Assembly: GCF_014655955.1 (NCBI RefSeq)
Contig: NZ_BNBO01000006.1
Location: 149,460 to 213,459 of the forward strand
Origin: Kitasatospora indigofera
GTDB lineage: Bacteria > Actinomycetota > Actinomycetes > Streptomycetales > Streptomycetaceae
DNA length: 64,000 nt
Direction of reading: 5' to 3'
Position 1 is the stretch's first letter, and every line of letters starts with the position of its first letter. This document shows positions 16,062 to 25,478 of the stretch, one piece after another. The position numbers and the translations under genes are program-made. The notes under the pieces are model-generated. The model saw nothing but the letters and a program-made list of their open reading frames with translations. It ran no database searches and was not told where the DNA came from.

Positions 16062-17012
16062 TCAGGAGGGGCGCCCGGGGTGCTCGACCGACCGACCGCC
16101 GGACCGGCCGCCGCCGGGACCGGTGTCGCCGGAGCTGGTCCCGCCGGAGCTGGTCCCGGCGGCGGCAGTCCCGGTGGCGGTGTGTCCGAGGACCGCGGCG
16201 ACGATCGTCGCCCAGTCGGCCCGCTCGACCCCGTGGCCTGCGTCCGGCAGGGCCAGCAGCTCCGCTCCGGGGATCCGTTCCGCCAGTACCTCGCCGTGGC
16301 GGAGCGGGAACATCGGATCGGCCGTTCCGTGGATCACCAGGGTGGGCACGGTGATCGAGGACAGGGGGGCGCGCGGGAGTCCGCCGTCCGGGAGGGAGTC
16401 GTGGTTGCGGGCCGCGGCGAAGTCGTGCGCGCGCGCGATGTCGCGGCCGATCAGACTGCGGGCGGCGGTCTCGTCGAACGGACGCCGGCCTCCCGCGAGC
16501 ACCCGCGCGTAGGCCACCTGGTGGTCGATCACCGGGTCGGCCTCGGGGCGGTCGCCCGGCGGGGTCGAGACGAACCGGACGAACTCGGCTGTCGGCGGCG
16601 GCAGTTCGAGATCACCGGGTACGGCGGGGCTGGTGCTGATCAGGACGAGCGAACGGACGCGGCCGGCCTGACCGAGCGCGAGCAGCTGCGCCAGTGCCCC
16701 GCCGGCCGAGACGCCCACCACGTGCGCGGCCGGGATCTCGTAGGCGTCGAGCACCCGGACGGCGTCCCGGACGAGGTCCGCCGCGGTGTATCCGGGGCGC
16801 CCCGGCGGGTGGGTGACCGACCGGCCGGTGTCACGGTGGTCGTAGCGGATCACGAAGCGCCCGCCGTCGGCGAGCATCCGGCAGAAGCCGTCCTCCCACC
16901 AGAGCATCGAGGCACCCGTGCCCATGACGAGCAGGACGGGCGGGGCCGCCGGGTCGCCGAAGGGCTCGGTGCACAGCTCGACACCGTCCCGCTCCACCAT
17001 GCGCTCGGCCAT
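16062..17012 (-). CDS. Alpha/beta fold hydrolase
   Basis: A 316-residue hydrolase. The core runs from PPVLLVMGTGASMLWW through the nucleophile elbow GVSAGG (GxSxG, Ser nucleophile) to LVIHGTADPMFP (acid) and DAGHGVE (His). It resembles the 3-oxoadipate enol-lactonase or non-haem peroxidase-like group, but the substrate is unknown. The last 45 residues are a Gly/Ser/Thr repeat tail (SSGGTSSGDTGPGGG) that is not part of the fold. Confidence 0.82.
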   Translation of the reverse strand: MAERMVERDGVELCTEPFGDPAAPPVLLVMGTGASMLWWEDGFCRMLADGGRFVIRYDHRDTGRSVTHPPGRPGYTAADLVRDAVRVLDAYEIPAAHVVGVSAGGALAQLLALGQAGRVRSLVLISTSPAVPGDLELPPPTAEFVRFVSTPPGDRPEADPVIDHQVAYARVLAGGRRPFDETAARSLIGRDIARAHDFAAARNHDSLPDGGLPRAPLSSITVPTLVIHGTADPMFPLRHGEVLAERIPGAELLALPDAGHGVERADWATIVAAVLGHTATGTAAAGTSSGGTSSGDTGPGGGRSGGRSVEHPGRPS

Positions 17013-17159
17013 CGCCGGACCTCCTCTCCCGCTCCGGCACCTGTGGCCCCCGTCGGCGGCCGGCCGTTCCCCCGGCGGGCGAGGACGCCGGGCCCGCCGA
17101 GCAGGACGGCGACGGGGACGAGCAGCAGCGGCCGGGCCCCGGCGGCTCGTCCCCCGGCT

Positions 17160-17516
17160 TCAGCGGCGGGCGAGTTGGCGTTCGCCGTTCGCTCCCGGCG
17201 CGTACTCCAGCTTGTAGTGGGCGAACACCCCGGGCTCCTCCTCGGCGGTGAGGACCCCGTCCGTGCCGATCGAGGGCGCGTCCTTCACGACGGCCTTCCC
17301 GAACGCGACCTTGACGTAGCCGGGCCCGACGATCGCCCCGCCCAGCGGCACGAACACCAGGCGGTGCCGGGTCGGCAGGCCGACGGTGACGGTCGCGAAC
17401 GACGGCGCGTCGGTGGACGTGTCCACGTACACCGACTCCAGGATCCCGATCTTCTTGCCGTCCTGGTCGACGACTTCTTGGTCACGCCACTCGCGGATGT
17501 CGGCGATCTGGATCAT
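17160..17516 (-). CDS. PRC-barrel domain protein
   Basis: A 118-residue protein that is almost entirely one PRC-barrel: IADIREWRDQEVVDQDGKKIGILESVYVD, then RHRLVFVPLGGAIVGPGYVKVAFGKAVV. PRC-barrels bind proteins or RNA; stand-alone actinobacterial copies are often stress-linked but have no assigned function. The ATG at 17516 follows GGAGG. A longer frame upstream is a shadow. It diverges from the SpoIIE gene at 18010. Confidence 0.85.
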   Translation of the reverse strand: MIQIADIREWRDQEVVDQDGKKIGILESVYVDTSTDAPSFATVTVGLPTRHRLVFVPLGGAIVGPGYVKVAFGKAVVKDAPSIGTDGVLTAEEEPGVFAHYKLEYAPGANGERQLARR

Positions 17517-18009
17517 GCGCGGCCTCCGATCAACGGGCATTGCCTTCCATCCTGCGGCCACCTGTGCCTTTCCGGCCACCGAGCGATGCGGTGGCGGCCG
17601 CCGGTGCGGGGTGCCGGCCGGACCGTACGGGCCCGGCGCCGGGGCGACGTCCTCGGACCGGCCCTCCGCCCGCGGAACGCGCCTGCCCGGGGCCGCCGAT
17701 CCCAAACAGCCGGGCCCGCCTGCCGGGCCCGCCCGGTACCGGGCACCAGGGCGCCGGCGCCCGGTCGGCAACCGGGCCCGCGACCCCTGGGGCGGGCCGT
17801 CCACGGGCCCCGGGCGAACCCTCGGCGCACCCGGAATCCACCCGGGAATCCACCCGGTGGCGCATCCGGCGGTGAATCCGGCGTCCCTCCCGGCGGCGGG
17901 TTCGGCAGCTGCCGAGAGACGATGGGGGTGGCGGACCGGACGGGTGAGGAGCGGCCCGCCCGCCACATCACCGGCCTGACGACGCGGGTACGCGGGAAAG
18001 GGGCGACGG
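17517..18009. other. Intergenic region, divergent PRC-barrel and SpoIIE genes
   Basis: This 493-bp gap has no convincing gene. It is GC-rich with nested GGGCCCG-type repeats at about 17700-17780 and a short direct repeat of AATCCACCCGG at about 17835-17860. Promoters for both flanking genes should lie here, but I cannot place them. Confidence 0.5.
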
Positions 18010-20151
18010 ATGAGTGCGGCGGCCGACGCGTCCGGGAACGGCCCGGGGGCGGCCAGGGTCTCCCTGTCCCCGCCCGGCGGGCTGCTGGACGTGCTGGGCG
18101 TCGCCGCGGTGGTGCTGGACGCGCAGGGGCGGATCACGCTGTGGAGCCCGCAGGCCGAGGAGCTGTTCGGCTGGACCGCCGAGGAGGCGCTCGGCCGGCA
18201 CGCGGCGAAGCTGATGGTCGCCGAGGAGGACGTCGCCCTGGTCATCGAGCTGTTCGCCCGGGTGATGAGCGGCGGTGGCAGCTGGGCCGGAGTCTTTCCC
18301 GTCCGGCACAAGGACGGCCGCACCAAGCCGGTGGAGTTCCGCAACATGCGCCTGCTCGACGAGCACGGCGGCTCCTTCGCGTTGATGGTCGGCGCCGACC
18401 AGGCCGTCCTGGGCAGCGTCGAACGGGACGTCGCCCTGTCGACCCGGCTGGTCGCCCAGTCCCCGATCGGGTTCGCCGTCGTGGACACCGACCTGCGGTA
18501 CGTGCTGGTCAACCCGGCCCTGGAGCGGATCAACGGCCTCCCCGCCGAGCAGGTCATCGGCCGGGGCGTCCGCGAGGCGATGCCGTTCCTGGACGCTGGC
18601 GCCATCGAGGCTGCCATGCGCGAGGTGCTGACCAGCGGCGAGCCCCTGCTGAACGTGCAAACCGTCGGCCGTACCCCCGCCGACCCCGGGACGGACCACG
18701 CCTGGTCGGGCTCGTTCTACCGGCTGGAGGACGGCACCGGGCGGGTGCTCGGCGTGGCCGTCACGGTCGTGGACGTCACCGACCGGTTCCGGGCGGCCAC
18801 CGAGGCCGCCGCGGCCCGGCGCCGGCTCGCGGTGATCGCGGACGCCTCCGTCCGGATCGGCACCACCCTCGACCTGGAGCGCACCGCCCGCGAACTGGCG
18901 GACCTCGTCGTCCCCGAGCTGGCCGACGTGGCCGCGGTGGACGTCCTGGACGCCGCCCTGGGCGGCCGTCCCAGCACGGAGGTCCCGAGCGGACCGGCGA
19001 ACTTCCGGGCGCTCGCCGTCACGGCGGCCCACGCCGGGGAGGCGCTCGGCGCCGCCGACCCCGTCGGGGAACTGGCCAGGTACGAGGCCGACCGCCTGGT
19101 CACCCGGTGCGTGACCACCGGCCGGCCGATCCTCGTCGCCCGGGTCGGGGAGCAGGACCTGCGCCACATCGCCAGGGACCCGGACGCCGCGGCCCAGCTC
19201 GCCAGGGCCGGTCTGCACTCCTACCTGGCGGTGCCGCTGATCGCCCGCGGCGAGGTCCTCGGCGCGCTGGACCTCAAGCGCACCCACAACCCGCTGCCCT
19301 TCGACGAGGACGACCTGGCGCTGGCCGTCGAGCTGGCCGGCCGCGCCGCGGTGTCCATCGACAACGCCCGCTGGTACCAGAGCGAACGCGGCGCGGCCCT
19401 CGCCCTCCAGCGCCACCTGCTCCCGCAGGTCCCGCCGCGGCTGGCCGGACTGGAGATCGCCTACCGCTACCAGCCGGCCCAGGCGACCCAGGAGGTCGGC
19501 GGCGACTGGTTCGACGCCATCCCCGGCGAGGCGGACACCTCCGTCCTGGTGATCGGGGACGTCATGGGCAGCGGCATCAAGGCGGCGGCCGCGATGGGAC
19601 AGCTGCGCACGGCCGCCCGCACCCTCGCCGACCTCGCCCTCGACCCCAGCCAGGTGATGCGGCACCTGGACCGCATCACCGAGGGGCTGGGCGAATCCAT
19701 GGCCACCTGCCTCTACGCGGTGCACGACCCGCGCCGCGCCCGGTGCCGCCTCTGCAACGCCGGCCACCTGCCGCCCGTCCTGGTGCCACGGCACGGCAGC
19801 CCGCGCCTGATCGACCTGCCCACCGGGGCGCCGCTCGGCGTCGGCGGGGTCCCGTTCGAGGCCAGGGACCTCGGCCTGACCACCGGAGACCTGCTGGTGC
19901 TGTACACGGACGGCCTCGTCGAGACCCGGGACCAGCCCATCGACGCCCGCCTCGACCTGCTCCTTCAGCTGCTCGACGACCCGCTGCGCTCCCTGGACGA
20001 CACCTGCGGCCGCCTCCTCGGCGCCCTGCGCCGGCCGGACGACCACGACGACGTCGCCCTGCTGGTCGCCCGGGTGCTGCCCCATCCGTCCGGCGCACCG
20101 CCCGGCACACCGCCCGGCCCGCCGGGCCGACCGGTCCGGCCCCCGGCGTGA
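18010..20151 (+). CDS. PAS-PAS-GAF-SpoIIE phosphatase
   Basis: A 713-residue signalling phosphatase. A first PAS domain lies at about 25-125 (VVLDAQGRITLWSPQAEELFGWTAEEALG) and a second at about 155-260 (FAVVDTDLRYVLVNPALERINGLP). A GAF domain lies at about 275-460 (ending LAVELAGRAAVSIDNAR) and a PP2C/SpoIIE domain at about 465-690, with GGDWFDAI, VIGDVMGSG, LLVLYTDGLVETRD and DDVALLVARV. The C-terminal 25 residues are Pro-rich. Relatives act on anti-anti-sigma factors in stress-response partner-switching; no HATPase domain is fused here. The ATG follows AAAGGGG. Confidence 0.92.
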   Translation: MSAAADASGNGPGAARVSLSPPGGLLDVLGVAAVVLDAQGRITLWSPQAEELFGWTAEEALGRHAAKLMVAEEDVALVIELFARVMSGGGSWAGVFPVRHKDGRTKPVEFRNMRLLDEHGGSFALMVGADQAVLGSVERDVALSTRLVAQSPIGFAVVDTDLRYVLVNPALERINGLPAEQVIGRGVREAMPFLDAGAIEAAMREVLTSGEPLLNVQTVGRTPADPGTDHAWSGSFYRLEDGTGRVLGVAVTVVDVTDRFRAATEAAAARRRLAVIADASVRIGTTLDLERTARELADLVVPELADVAAVDVLDAALGGRPSTEVPSGPANFRALAVTAAHAGEALGAADPVGELARYEADRLVTRCVTTGRPILVARVGEQDLRHIARDPDAAAQLARAGLHSYLAVPLIARGEVLGALDLKRTHNPLPFDEDDLALAVELAGRAAVSIDNARWYQSERGAALALQRHLLPQVPPRLAGLEIAYRYQPAQATQEVGGDWFDAIPGEADTSVLVIGDVMGSGIKAAAAMGQLRTAARTLADLALDPSQVMRHLDRITEGLGESMATCLYAVHDPRRARCRLCNAGHLPPVLVPRHGSPRLIDLPTGAPLGVGGVPFEARDLGLTTGDLLVLYTDGLVETRDQPIDARLDLLLQLLDDPLRSLDDTCGRLLGALRRPDDHDDVALLVARVLPHPSGAPPGTPPGPPGRPVRPPA

Positions 20152-20154
20152 TCC

Positions 20155-20203
20155 GGCGCCGCGGACGCCGGGGCCCGGGCACCGCGCGGGTGGCCGCGGC
20201 GCC
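20155..20203. terminator. Inverted repeat between convergent genes
   Basis: GGCGCCGCGG (20155-20164) pairs with CCGCGGCGCC (20194-20203). The 29-bp loop is itself GC-rich and self-complementary. It lies between the convergent SpoIIE and phosphodiesterase genes, so it is a likely shared terminator. Confidence 0.5.
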
Positions 20204-20214
20204 CGGGGGAGGGG

Positions 20215-21741
20215 TCAGCCCCGCGGGGTGAGGGTGACCTGGTCGACGGTCCAGAAGGCGCTGTTGGTACCGGTGTAACGGAACGTCAGCCGGGCCGTGG
20301 TGGCGCCCGCCGGGACGTTGACGGTGACGGACTCGAAGGTGTTGGTGTCCGCCCGGTAGGACTTCACCAACTGCGGGGCGCCGCCGTCGAAGGAGATGTG
20401 GACGTCACCGGTCTGCGGGCCGTCCACCCGGTAGTCGGTGGCGTAGCCGACGACCGCGGTGGCGGCACCGCCCACCTGGTAGACCGGGCTGACCAGGGTG
20501 GAGTCGAACGGGCCGGCGCCGTGCGCGGCGTCGTCCCACTCGTCGGAGTCGGCCACCGCGAAGACGTCGCGGGACCGGACGTTGGTCTCCCGGCCCTGGC
20601 CGCGTTCGGCGGCCGTCCAGAACTCGTCGGTGGCGAACGACCAGCCGCGCCACTCGGTGACGCCGCCGGTGGGCATCGCCGAGTTGTCGATGCTCCAGCC
20701 CGCGGGCGGGGTGTGGGTGAAGCCGGTGAGGCCGGCGTCGATGCCGGTCTCGTCGACCCGGGTCTGCAGCGAGCCGCGCAGCGGGTCGAAGGCGTCGGGG
20801 GCCAGGCCGGTGATCGGGGTGCCGTCCAGGTTCCAGGCCGGGTTGACCGCGACGCCCTCGTGCTGGAGCACGGTCGGGGCGATGTCCACCACCTTCACGT
20901 CCCGCCGGATCGAGCCGGGGGCGTACCCGGCGCCGTCGGCCACCACGAAGGTCTGCCGTTCGGACGCGGAGTTGCCGCCGTGGCCGCCCGCGTCGGTGTG
21001 GCCGTGGTCGGTCGTGACCAGGATCAGCCAGTCCTCCGAGGCGTACGCCGGACGGGACTTGACGGCGTCCACCACCTGCCCGACCAGGGTGTCCACGCTG
21101 TGGATGGCGGCCAGGTACTGCGAACTGGCCCCGCCGTAGCCGTGCCCGGCCTCGTCGACCTGGTCGAAGTGCAGGAAGGTGGCGTCGGGGTTGCCGTGGG
21201 CGAGGTAGTCGGCCGCGTCGGCGGCCGTCCTGTTGTCGTTCTCGCTCTCGGCGATCCGCAGGTCGGCCCCGCCGTTGAAGATGGTGTCGGCGACCGGGTT
21301 CCAGGAGGCGACGACCAGGGTGGAGGTCGCCGAGGAGGCGGTCTCCAGCCGCTTGCCCAGGCTGGGGTAGGTGTTGAAGCGCGAGCCGGCGAAGGTGTTC
21401 TCCTTCACGCCGTGCTTGTCCGGCCACACGCCGGTGGCGATGGTCGACCAGCCCGGTCCGGACACGGTGGGGGAGAGCGGGTCGGCGTAGAGGCTGCTCG
21501 GGGCGGTGAGGCCGGCCGCCATCAGTGCCTTGATCCGGGGCGCGTCCGCGAGCAGCAGCTTGTCGTACCTGGTGCCGTCGATGCCGATCACCAGGGTCTT
21601 CGCGGTCTTGGTGCCGTTCGGGAGGTTCTTGTAGGTGCCGGGCTTGGGCGCGGCCTGGGCCGGGCCGGCGGCCAGGGCCAGCGGGACGGTCGCGGCGGTG
21701 GCGGTGAGTACCGCGAGGAGCGTGCGAACGGACCGGGACAT
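20215..21741 (-). CDS. Secreted nucleotide pyrophosphatase/phosphodiesterase (alkaline phosphatase fold)
   Basis: A 508-residue secreted enzyme. A signal peptide (residues 1 to about 30, ending PAQA) precedes a type I phosphodiesterase domain. Metal and nucleophile motifs are visible: VIGIDGTRYD, SGPGWSTIATGVWPDKHGV, HFDQVDEAGHGYG and TTDHGHTDAGGHGG. The C-terminal 150 residues form a beta-rich module (EWRGWSFATDEFWTAA onward) without a clear catalytic role. It probably hydrolyses phosphodiesters or nucleotides outside the cell, releasing phosphate. The ATG at 21741 has GGAG 13 bases upstream; a GTG at 21747 is an alternative. Confidence 0.85.
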   Translation of the reverse strand: MSRSVRTLLAVLTATAATVPLALAAGPAQAAPKPGTYKNLPNGTKTAKTLVIGIDGTRYDKLLLADAPRIKALMAAGLTAPSSLYADPLSPTVSGPGWSTIATGVWPDKHGVKENTFAGSRFNTYPSLGKRLETASSATSTLVVASWNPVADTIFNGGADLRIAESENDNRTAADAADYLAHGNPDATFLHFDQVDEAGHGYGGASSQYLAAIHSVDTLVGQVVDAVKSRPAYASEDWLILVTTDHGHTDAGGHGGNSASERQTFVVADGAGYAPGSIRRDVKVVDIAPTVLQHEGVAVNPAWNLDGTPITGLAPDAFDPLRGSLQTRVDETGIDAGLTGFTHTPPAGWSIDNSAMPTGGVTEWRGWSFATDEFWTAAERGQGRETNVRSRDVFAVADSDEWDDAAHGAGPFDSTLVSPVYQVGGAATAVVGYATDYRVDGPQTGDVHISFDGGAPQLVKSYRADTNTFESVTVNVPAGATTARLTFRYTGTNSAFWTVDQVTLTPRG

Positions 21742-22171
21742 CTGCACAGGGGTCTCCTGAGGAGGCGATGGGGGAGGGATCGGGGGTACGTCCGGTACGG
21801 CCGGCCGGCGCCGGTGAGGAGCCGGCCGCCTCGGCCGCCGGAGGGCGGCGGCCTGCGGTCCCGCCGCGGGTTGCCGGGCCACTCCCTCTTCTGCGCAAGG
21901 GAGATGACTGGCTGTCAGGGAGTTTTGCAGCCCGGCGCCGCGGCGGCCTTGGCCGGACCGGATGACCGGTGGAGCCGCCGGTGGGTAGCCGGGTGCGGTG
22001 CCGTGAGGATGTCCGCGCCGGCGGCGTGGGGACGTCCGGCGTCGGTGGAGTCGGGCAGGGGGTCTCCGGGGGCGGGCCGACGGCAGCCGTCCTCCGGCGG
22101 GCGCAAGTCTTCACCGCCCGCGGCGTCAAGTTCCAGACCAGTTGTCGAATCGTTACCTTTGGAAAAGCGGT

Positions 22172-22214
22172 ATATGCGGACATTCCTCGGCATATGGAGT
22201 GGTGAAACAACCAC
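22172..22214. promoter_or_regulatory. Two adjacent inverted repeats in an AT-rich island
   Basis: ATATGC (22172-22177) and GCATAT (22190-22195) flank a 12-base loop. GTGGT (22199-22203) and ACCAC (22210-22214) flank GAAACA immediately after. Both are exact. The island (about 22130-22220) is sharply richer in A/T than its surroundings, consistent with a promoter/operator, but no gene starts nearby. Confidence 0.45.
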
Positions 22215-22729
22215 AGTTCAACGCGATGGCACAGAATCGCGCATCGCGGGGGGACCGTGGGCGGCCGTCTCCGGCGGGGTGGATTCGGGGCCGGGAGCGG
22301 CCGGCCGCTGCGCGCCCTTCGTGGGTCACGGGTCCGTTCGTCGGTGGTGGCGAGGGTGGCCGTGCGGGCGGGAACGGGCTCTGTCGGCGTCGCGCGAATA
22401 CCCGGCTTCGGACGGCGCGTCGAGGTCCGGTGGGTGAAATTCTGCGAACCGGTGGCCCCGGGGCGAATTCGCGCGGGTGAAATGAGCGTGAACGTGTGTG
22501 GCGATCACTGCGCGGCGGCCCCGGGGTGCTGCGGCCGAGTGGCCCGGTGGGGCCGCCGCCGGCCTCCTCCCCGCCGGTGCTGTGCCGGACTCGCCGCCGG
22601 CTGGGCGGCGGGCGGATGCCCCGGGGTGGGCGCCTTCGCCGGAGTCGGGGCGGGGTGCCGAACTCCCCGGGATGTCGGCGGGGTTGGTCCCGTCCTCGAC
22701 TCCGTCCCGGTCGAGCGGTCGACCCCGCT

Positions 22730-22781
22730 CTCTGCTTGCACATGCTCTAATCTGCCCACTAGCATGCACAATCAAGCAGAG
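22730..22781. promoter_or_regulatory. Nested imperfect inverted repeat upstream of hexosaminidase
   Basis: CTCTGCTT (22730-22737) pairs with AAGCAGAG (22774-22781), and inside it ATGCT (22742-22746) pairs with AGCAT (22761-22765). TAATCT within the loop resembles a -10 hexamer. It lies 400 bp before the GH20 start. It does not match the DasR operator that I would expect for chitin-related genes. Confidence 0.4.
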
Positions 22782-23180
22782 TCGGCCCGTCTGGAGGGCA
22801 CTCGGCCCGCCGTGCCCGAGGTGCCCGTGGGGACTCCCCGCCGGGTGGCCGTACGATGCGGGGGAAGCCGAGACATCGCGGAGCGTCGTCCCACGCCCGT
22901 TCGTTCTCCACCGGCTTCCGATCCCGTCCGACAGCGATCGGGAATTCCCCTCGCCGTACACGTGCGCTGCACGATCGAGCGCGCTCCGCCGGGGGCGGGG
23001 GCTTTTCCTGCCGCGTCATGAAATGCGTCCACTCCCGGAATCAGCTGTTCTGCCGGCGCGGGCCCGTTCCCCGGTCCGCGTCGCCTTCCCGCACATCCCT
23101 TTCCACCTCCCTGAGGACCAGCGCGGTGCCGCTCCCTGCCCCACGACACATGCGGCTCCGTCGACAAGAAGGAGTCATCG

Positions 23181-25313
23181 ATGCGGTTGTTTCGCCGGCG
23201 AGGCCGTGACCTCGCCGTTCTGGGCGCCGTCGCCCTGGCGACGTCGCTGTTGTCGGGCACGACGGCGGTGACGGCCGCTCGTGCGGTGCCGGCCCTGCCG
23301 GCGATCGTGCCCCAGCCGGTCTCCGAATCGGCCGTCACCGGCAGTGGGTTCACCCTGGCCGCCGGGACGCAGGTCGACGTGCTCTCCACCGACCCGGCCG
23401 CGGTCGGCGTCGGCACCTACCTGGCCGGGATCCTGGCGCCCGCGACCGGGTTCACCCTCCCGGTGGTCAGCTCCACCCAGCCGGCGGGCAACGCGGTCGT
23501 GCTGGACCCGAACGGCCCGTCCACGCTCGGGGCGGAGGGCTACACCCTCACCTCCAACAGCGGGGGCGTCACCGTGACGGCGCACGGCGCCGAGGGCCTT
23601 TTCCGGGGGGTCCAGACCCTGCGCCAACTGCTGCCGGCCGCCGTCGAGTCGCCCGCGGTGAAGCCGGGGCCGTGGACGGTCTCGCCCGTGCAGATCTCCG
23701 ACTCGCCCCGGTACTCCTACCGCGGCGCGATGCTCGACGTCGCGCGCCGCTTCTACCCCGTGGCGCAGGTGAAGCGCTTCGTCGACCAGGCCGCCGCGTA
23801 CAAGATCAACACGCTCCACCTGCACCTCACCGACGACCAGGGCTGGCGGATCGCGATCGGCGCGCTGCCGAACCTGACCACGGTGGGCGCGAGCACCCAG
23901 AGCGGCTTCACCGGCGGCACCTCCTGGTACTACACGGCGGCCGAGTACCAGGACCTGGTGGCGTACGCCAAGTCGCGGTTCATGACGGTCGTCCCGGAGA
24001 TCGACGGTCCGGGCCACACCAGTGCGGCGCTGGCCTCCGTCGCCAACCTGAACTGCAACAACCAGGCCGGCGCGCCCTACTCGGGCTTCGCGGTGGGCAT
24101 CAGCCTGTACTGCCTGAGCGACGCGCAGCACGTCACCAACGTGGGCACCTTCCTCAGTACCGTGATCAGCACGGTGGCGGCGCTCACCCCCGGCCCGTAC
24201 ATCCACGTCGGCGGTGACGAGACCCCGCAGGCCACGGCCGCGCAGTACGCCTCCTACGTGTCCGCGGCCGCCTCGGCGACCACGGCGCAGGGCAAGAAGG
24301 TCATCGGCTGGCACCAGCTCGGCCAGGGCACCCTCCCGGCGAACAGCCTGCTCCAGTTCTGGGGCGACGCCGACGACCGTGCCACCGTGGGCAGTTCGCA
24401 GGAGTCCGCGAGCATCCAGCAGGTCCGTGCGGGCGTGGCGCAGGGCGCCGGCTTCATCATGTCCCCCTCGGACCACGCCTACCTGGACATGAAGTACGAC
24501 TCCAGCACTCCCTACGGCCTGTCCTGGGAGGGCTACGTCACGGTCCAGAAGGCCTACGACTGGGACCCGACCACGGTCACGGCCAAGACCAACGGCAATT
24601 CGCCGGTGGTCCCGGCCGGCCAGATCGCCGGTGTGGAGGCCGCGTTGTGGGCGGACCGCGCCTACGCGGGCAGCACCAGCCTGCCGACCTCGACCAGCCA
24701 GTTCCCCGAACCGTCCGTCTACACGGACCAGATGAGCTTCCCCCGGCTGCCGGCCATCGCCGAGATCGGCTGGTCGCCGCAGTCCACCCATGACTGGACG
24801 GCCTTCAGCCAGCGCCTCGCCGCGCAGGGCCCGCGCTGGACGGCGGCGGGCGTCAACTACTACGCCGCCCCGGGCGTCCCCTGGCCGACCGGTGGTTCCG
24901 GCGGCCTGAACGGCGTGCACACCGTCACCACCGGTGGCCAGGCCCTGGACGACCCGGGCAGCTCCAGCAGCAACGGCCTCCAGCTGGACACCTGGGCGCT
25001 GCACGGCGGCAGCAACCAGAAGTGGACCTTCACCCAGCAGGCGGACGGGTCCTACACGCTGGTCAACGGCGCGTCCGGGCTCTGCCTCGACGTGAACGGC
25101 GGCTCGATGTCCGCCGGGGCGGCCGTGATCCAGTACACCTGCGGCGGCGGCCTCAACCAGCGCTGGCAGGCCGTGGCACTGGCCGGCGGCGGCTACACCC
25201 TGGCCTCGGCCAAGAGCGGGCTGCTGCTGACCACCGCCTCGACCGCCAACGGCGCCCTGGTGACCCAGCAGGCCGACACCAACTCGGCCCTGCAGCACTG
25301 GACGATCACCTGA
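23181..25313 (+). CDS. Secreted GH20 beta-N-acetylhexosaminidase with ricin-type lectin domain
   Basis: A 710-residue enzyme. A twin-Arg-like basic start (MRLFRRRGRDLAVLG) leads a signal peptide of about 35 residues. An N-terminal GH20b domain precedes the catalytic TIM barrel, with landmarks YSYRGAMLDVARRFYP, NTLHLHLTDDQGWRI and the catalytic pair Asp346-Glu347 in HVGGDETP. The C-terminal 135 residues form a ricin-B/CBM13 sugar-binding module (QALDDPGSSSSNGLQL, then SGLCLDVNGGSM). It should release terminal N-acetylglucosamine or N-acetylgalactosamine from chitin oligomers or glycans outside the cell. It is preceded by AAGAAGGAG and stands alone as a transcript. Confidence 0.93.
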   Translation: MRLFRRRGRDLAVLGAVALATSLLSGTTAVTAARAVPALPAIVPQPVSESAVTGSGFTLAAGTQVDVLSTDPAAVGVGTYLAGILAPATGFTLPVVSSTQPAGNAVVLDPNGPSTLGAEGYTLTSNSGGVTVTAHGAEGLFRGVQTLRQLLPAAVESPAVKPGPWTVSPVQISDSPRYSYRGAMLDVARRFYPVAQVKRFVDQAAAYKINTLHLHLTDDQGWRIAIGALPNLTTVGASTQSGFTGGTSWYYTAAEYQDLVAYAKSRFMTVVPEIDGPGHTSAALASVANLNCNNQAGAPYSGFAVGISLYCLSDAQHVTNVGTFLSTVISTVAALTPGPYIHVGGDETPQATAAQYASYVSAAASATTAQGKKVIGWHQLGQGTLPANSLLQFWGDADDRATVGSSQESASIQQVRAGVAQGAGFIMSPSDHAYLDMKYDSSTPYGLSWEGYVTVQKAYDWDPTTVTAKTNGNSPVVPAGQIAGVEAALWADRAYAGSTSLPTSTSQFPEPSVYTDQMSFPRLPAIAEIGWSPQSTHDWTAFSQRLAAQGPRWTAAGVNYYAAPGVPWPTGGSGGLNGVHTVTTGGQALDDPGSSSSNGLQLDTWALHGGSNQKWTFTQQADGSYTLVNGASGLCLDVNGGSMSAGAAVIQYTCGGGLNQRWQAVALAGGGYTLASAKSGLLLTTASTANGALVTQQADTNSALQHWTIT

Positions 25314-25436
25314 GGTGACCTGCGCCCGGCCGGTGCCGTCCATGCCGGTGCCGTCCATGCCGGTGCCGGCCCGGCCGGGGCCGCCCCCACGGGGCAGGGC
25401 CACCTCGCCGGCCGGGCGGGCGCCCGCCGTCCTGCC

Positions 25437-25464
25437 CCGGGCGGGCGCGGGTGCGCCCGCCCGG
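25437..25464 (+). terminator. Strong GC-rich hairpin after hexosaminidase
   Basis: CCGGGCGGGCGC (25437-25448) and GCGCCCGCCCGG (25453-25464) form a perfect 12-bp stem with a GGGT loop, 124 bp after the GH20 stop. It separates that gene from the aminoethylphosphonate cluster. Confidence 0.6.
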
Positions 25465-25478
25465 CCCGCCACGCGGCC

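Larger units (their letters stand above)
21742..23180. other. 1.4-kb gene-poor region between phosphodiesterase and hexosaminidase
   Basis: No reading frame here has a ribosome site, family resemblance and streptomycete codon bias together. The stretch contains two AT-rich islands with inverted repeats (22172-22214 and 22730-22781) inside GC-rich filler, and repeated GTGAAAT words at about 22434 and 22478. The frame from 22485 encoding MSVNVCGDHCAAAPGCC is Cys-rich at its start but then runs into Arg/Pro/Gly filler. Regulatory DNA or a decayed gene is possible. Confidence 0.5.

Noticed and set aside
15621..20231. A 1536-residue open frame on the plus strand
   Set aside because: It overlaps four genes supported by clear domains (alpha/beta hydrolase, PRC-barrel, SpoIIE and the 178-residue protein) and has only compositional bias.
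22142..22480. A 112-residue frame in the AT-rich island
   Set aside because: It has no ribosome site, spans both inverted repeats, and becomes Arg/Gly filler after 30 residues.
22485..23021. Possible Cys-rich small protein starting MSVNVCGDHC
   Set aside because: Only the first 17 residues look unusual; the rest is compositional and no ribosome site is convincing.
21742..23180. DasR operator upstream of the hexosaminidase
   Set aside because: I found no TGGTCTAGACCA-like site in the 1.4 kb upstream.
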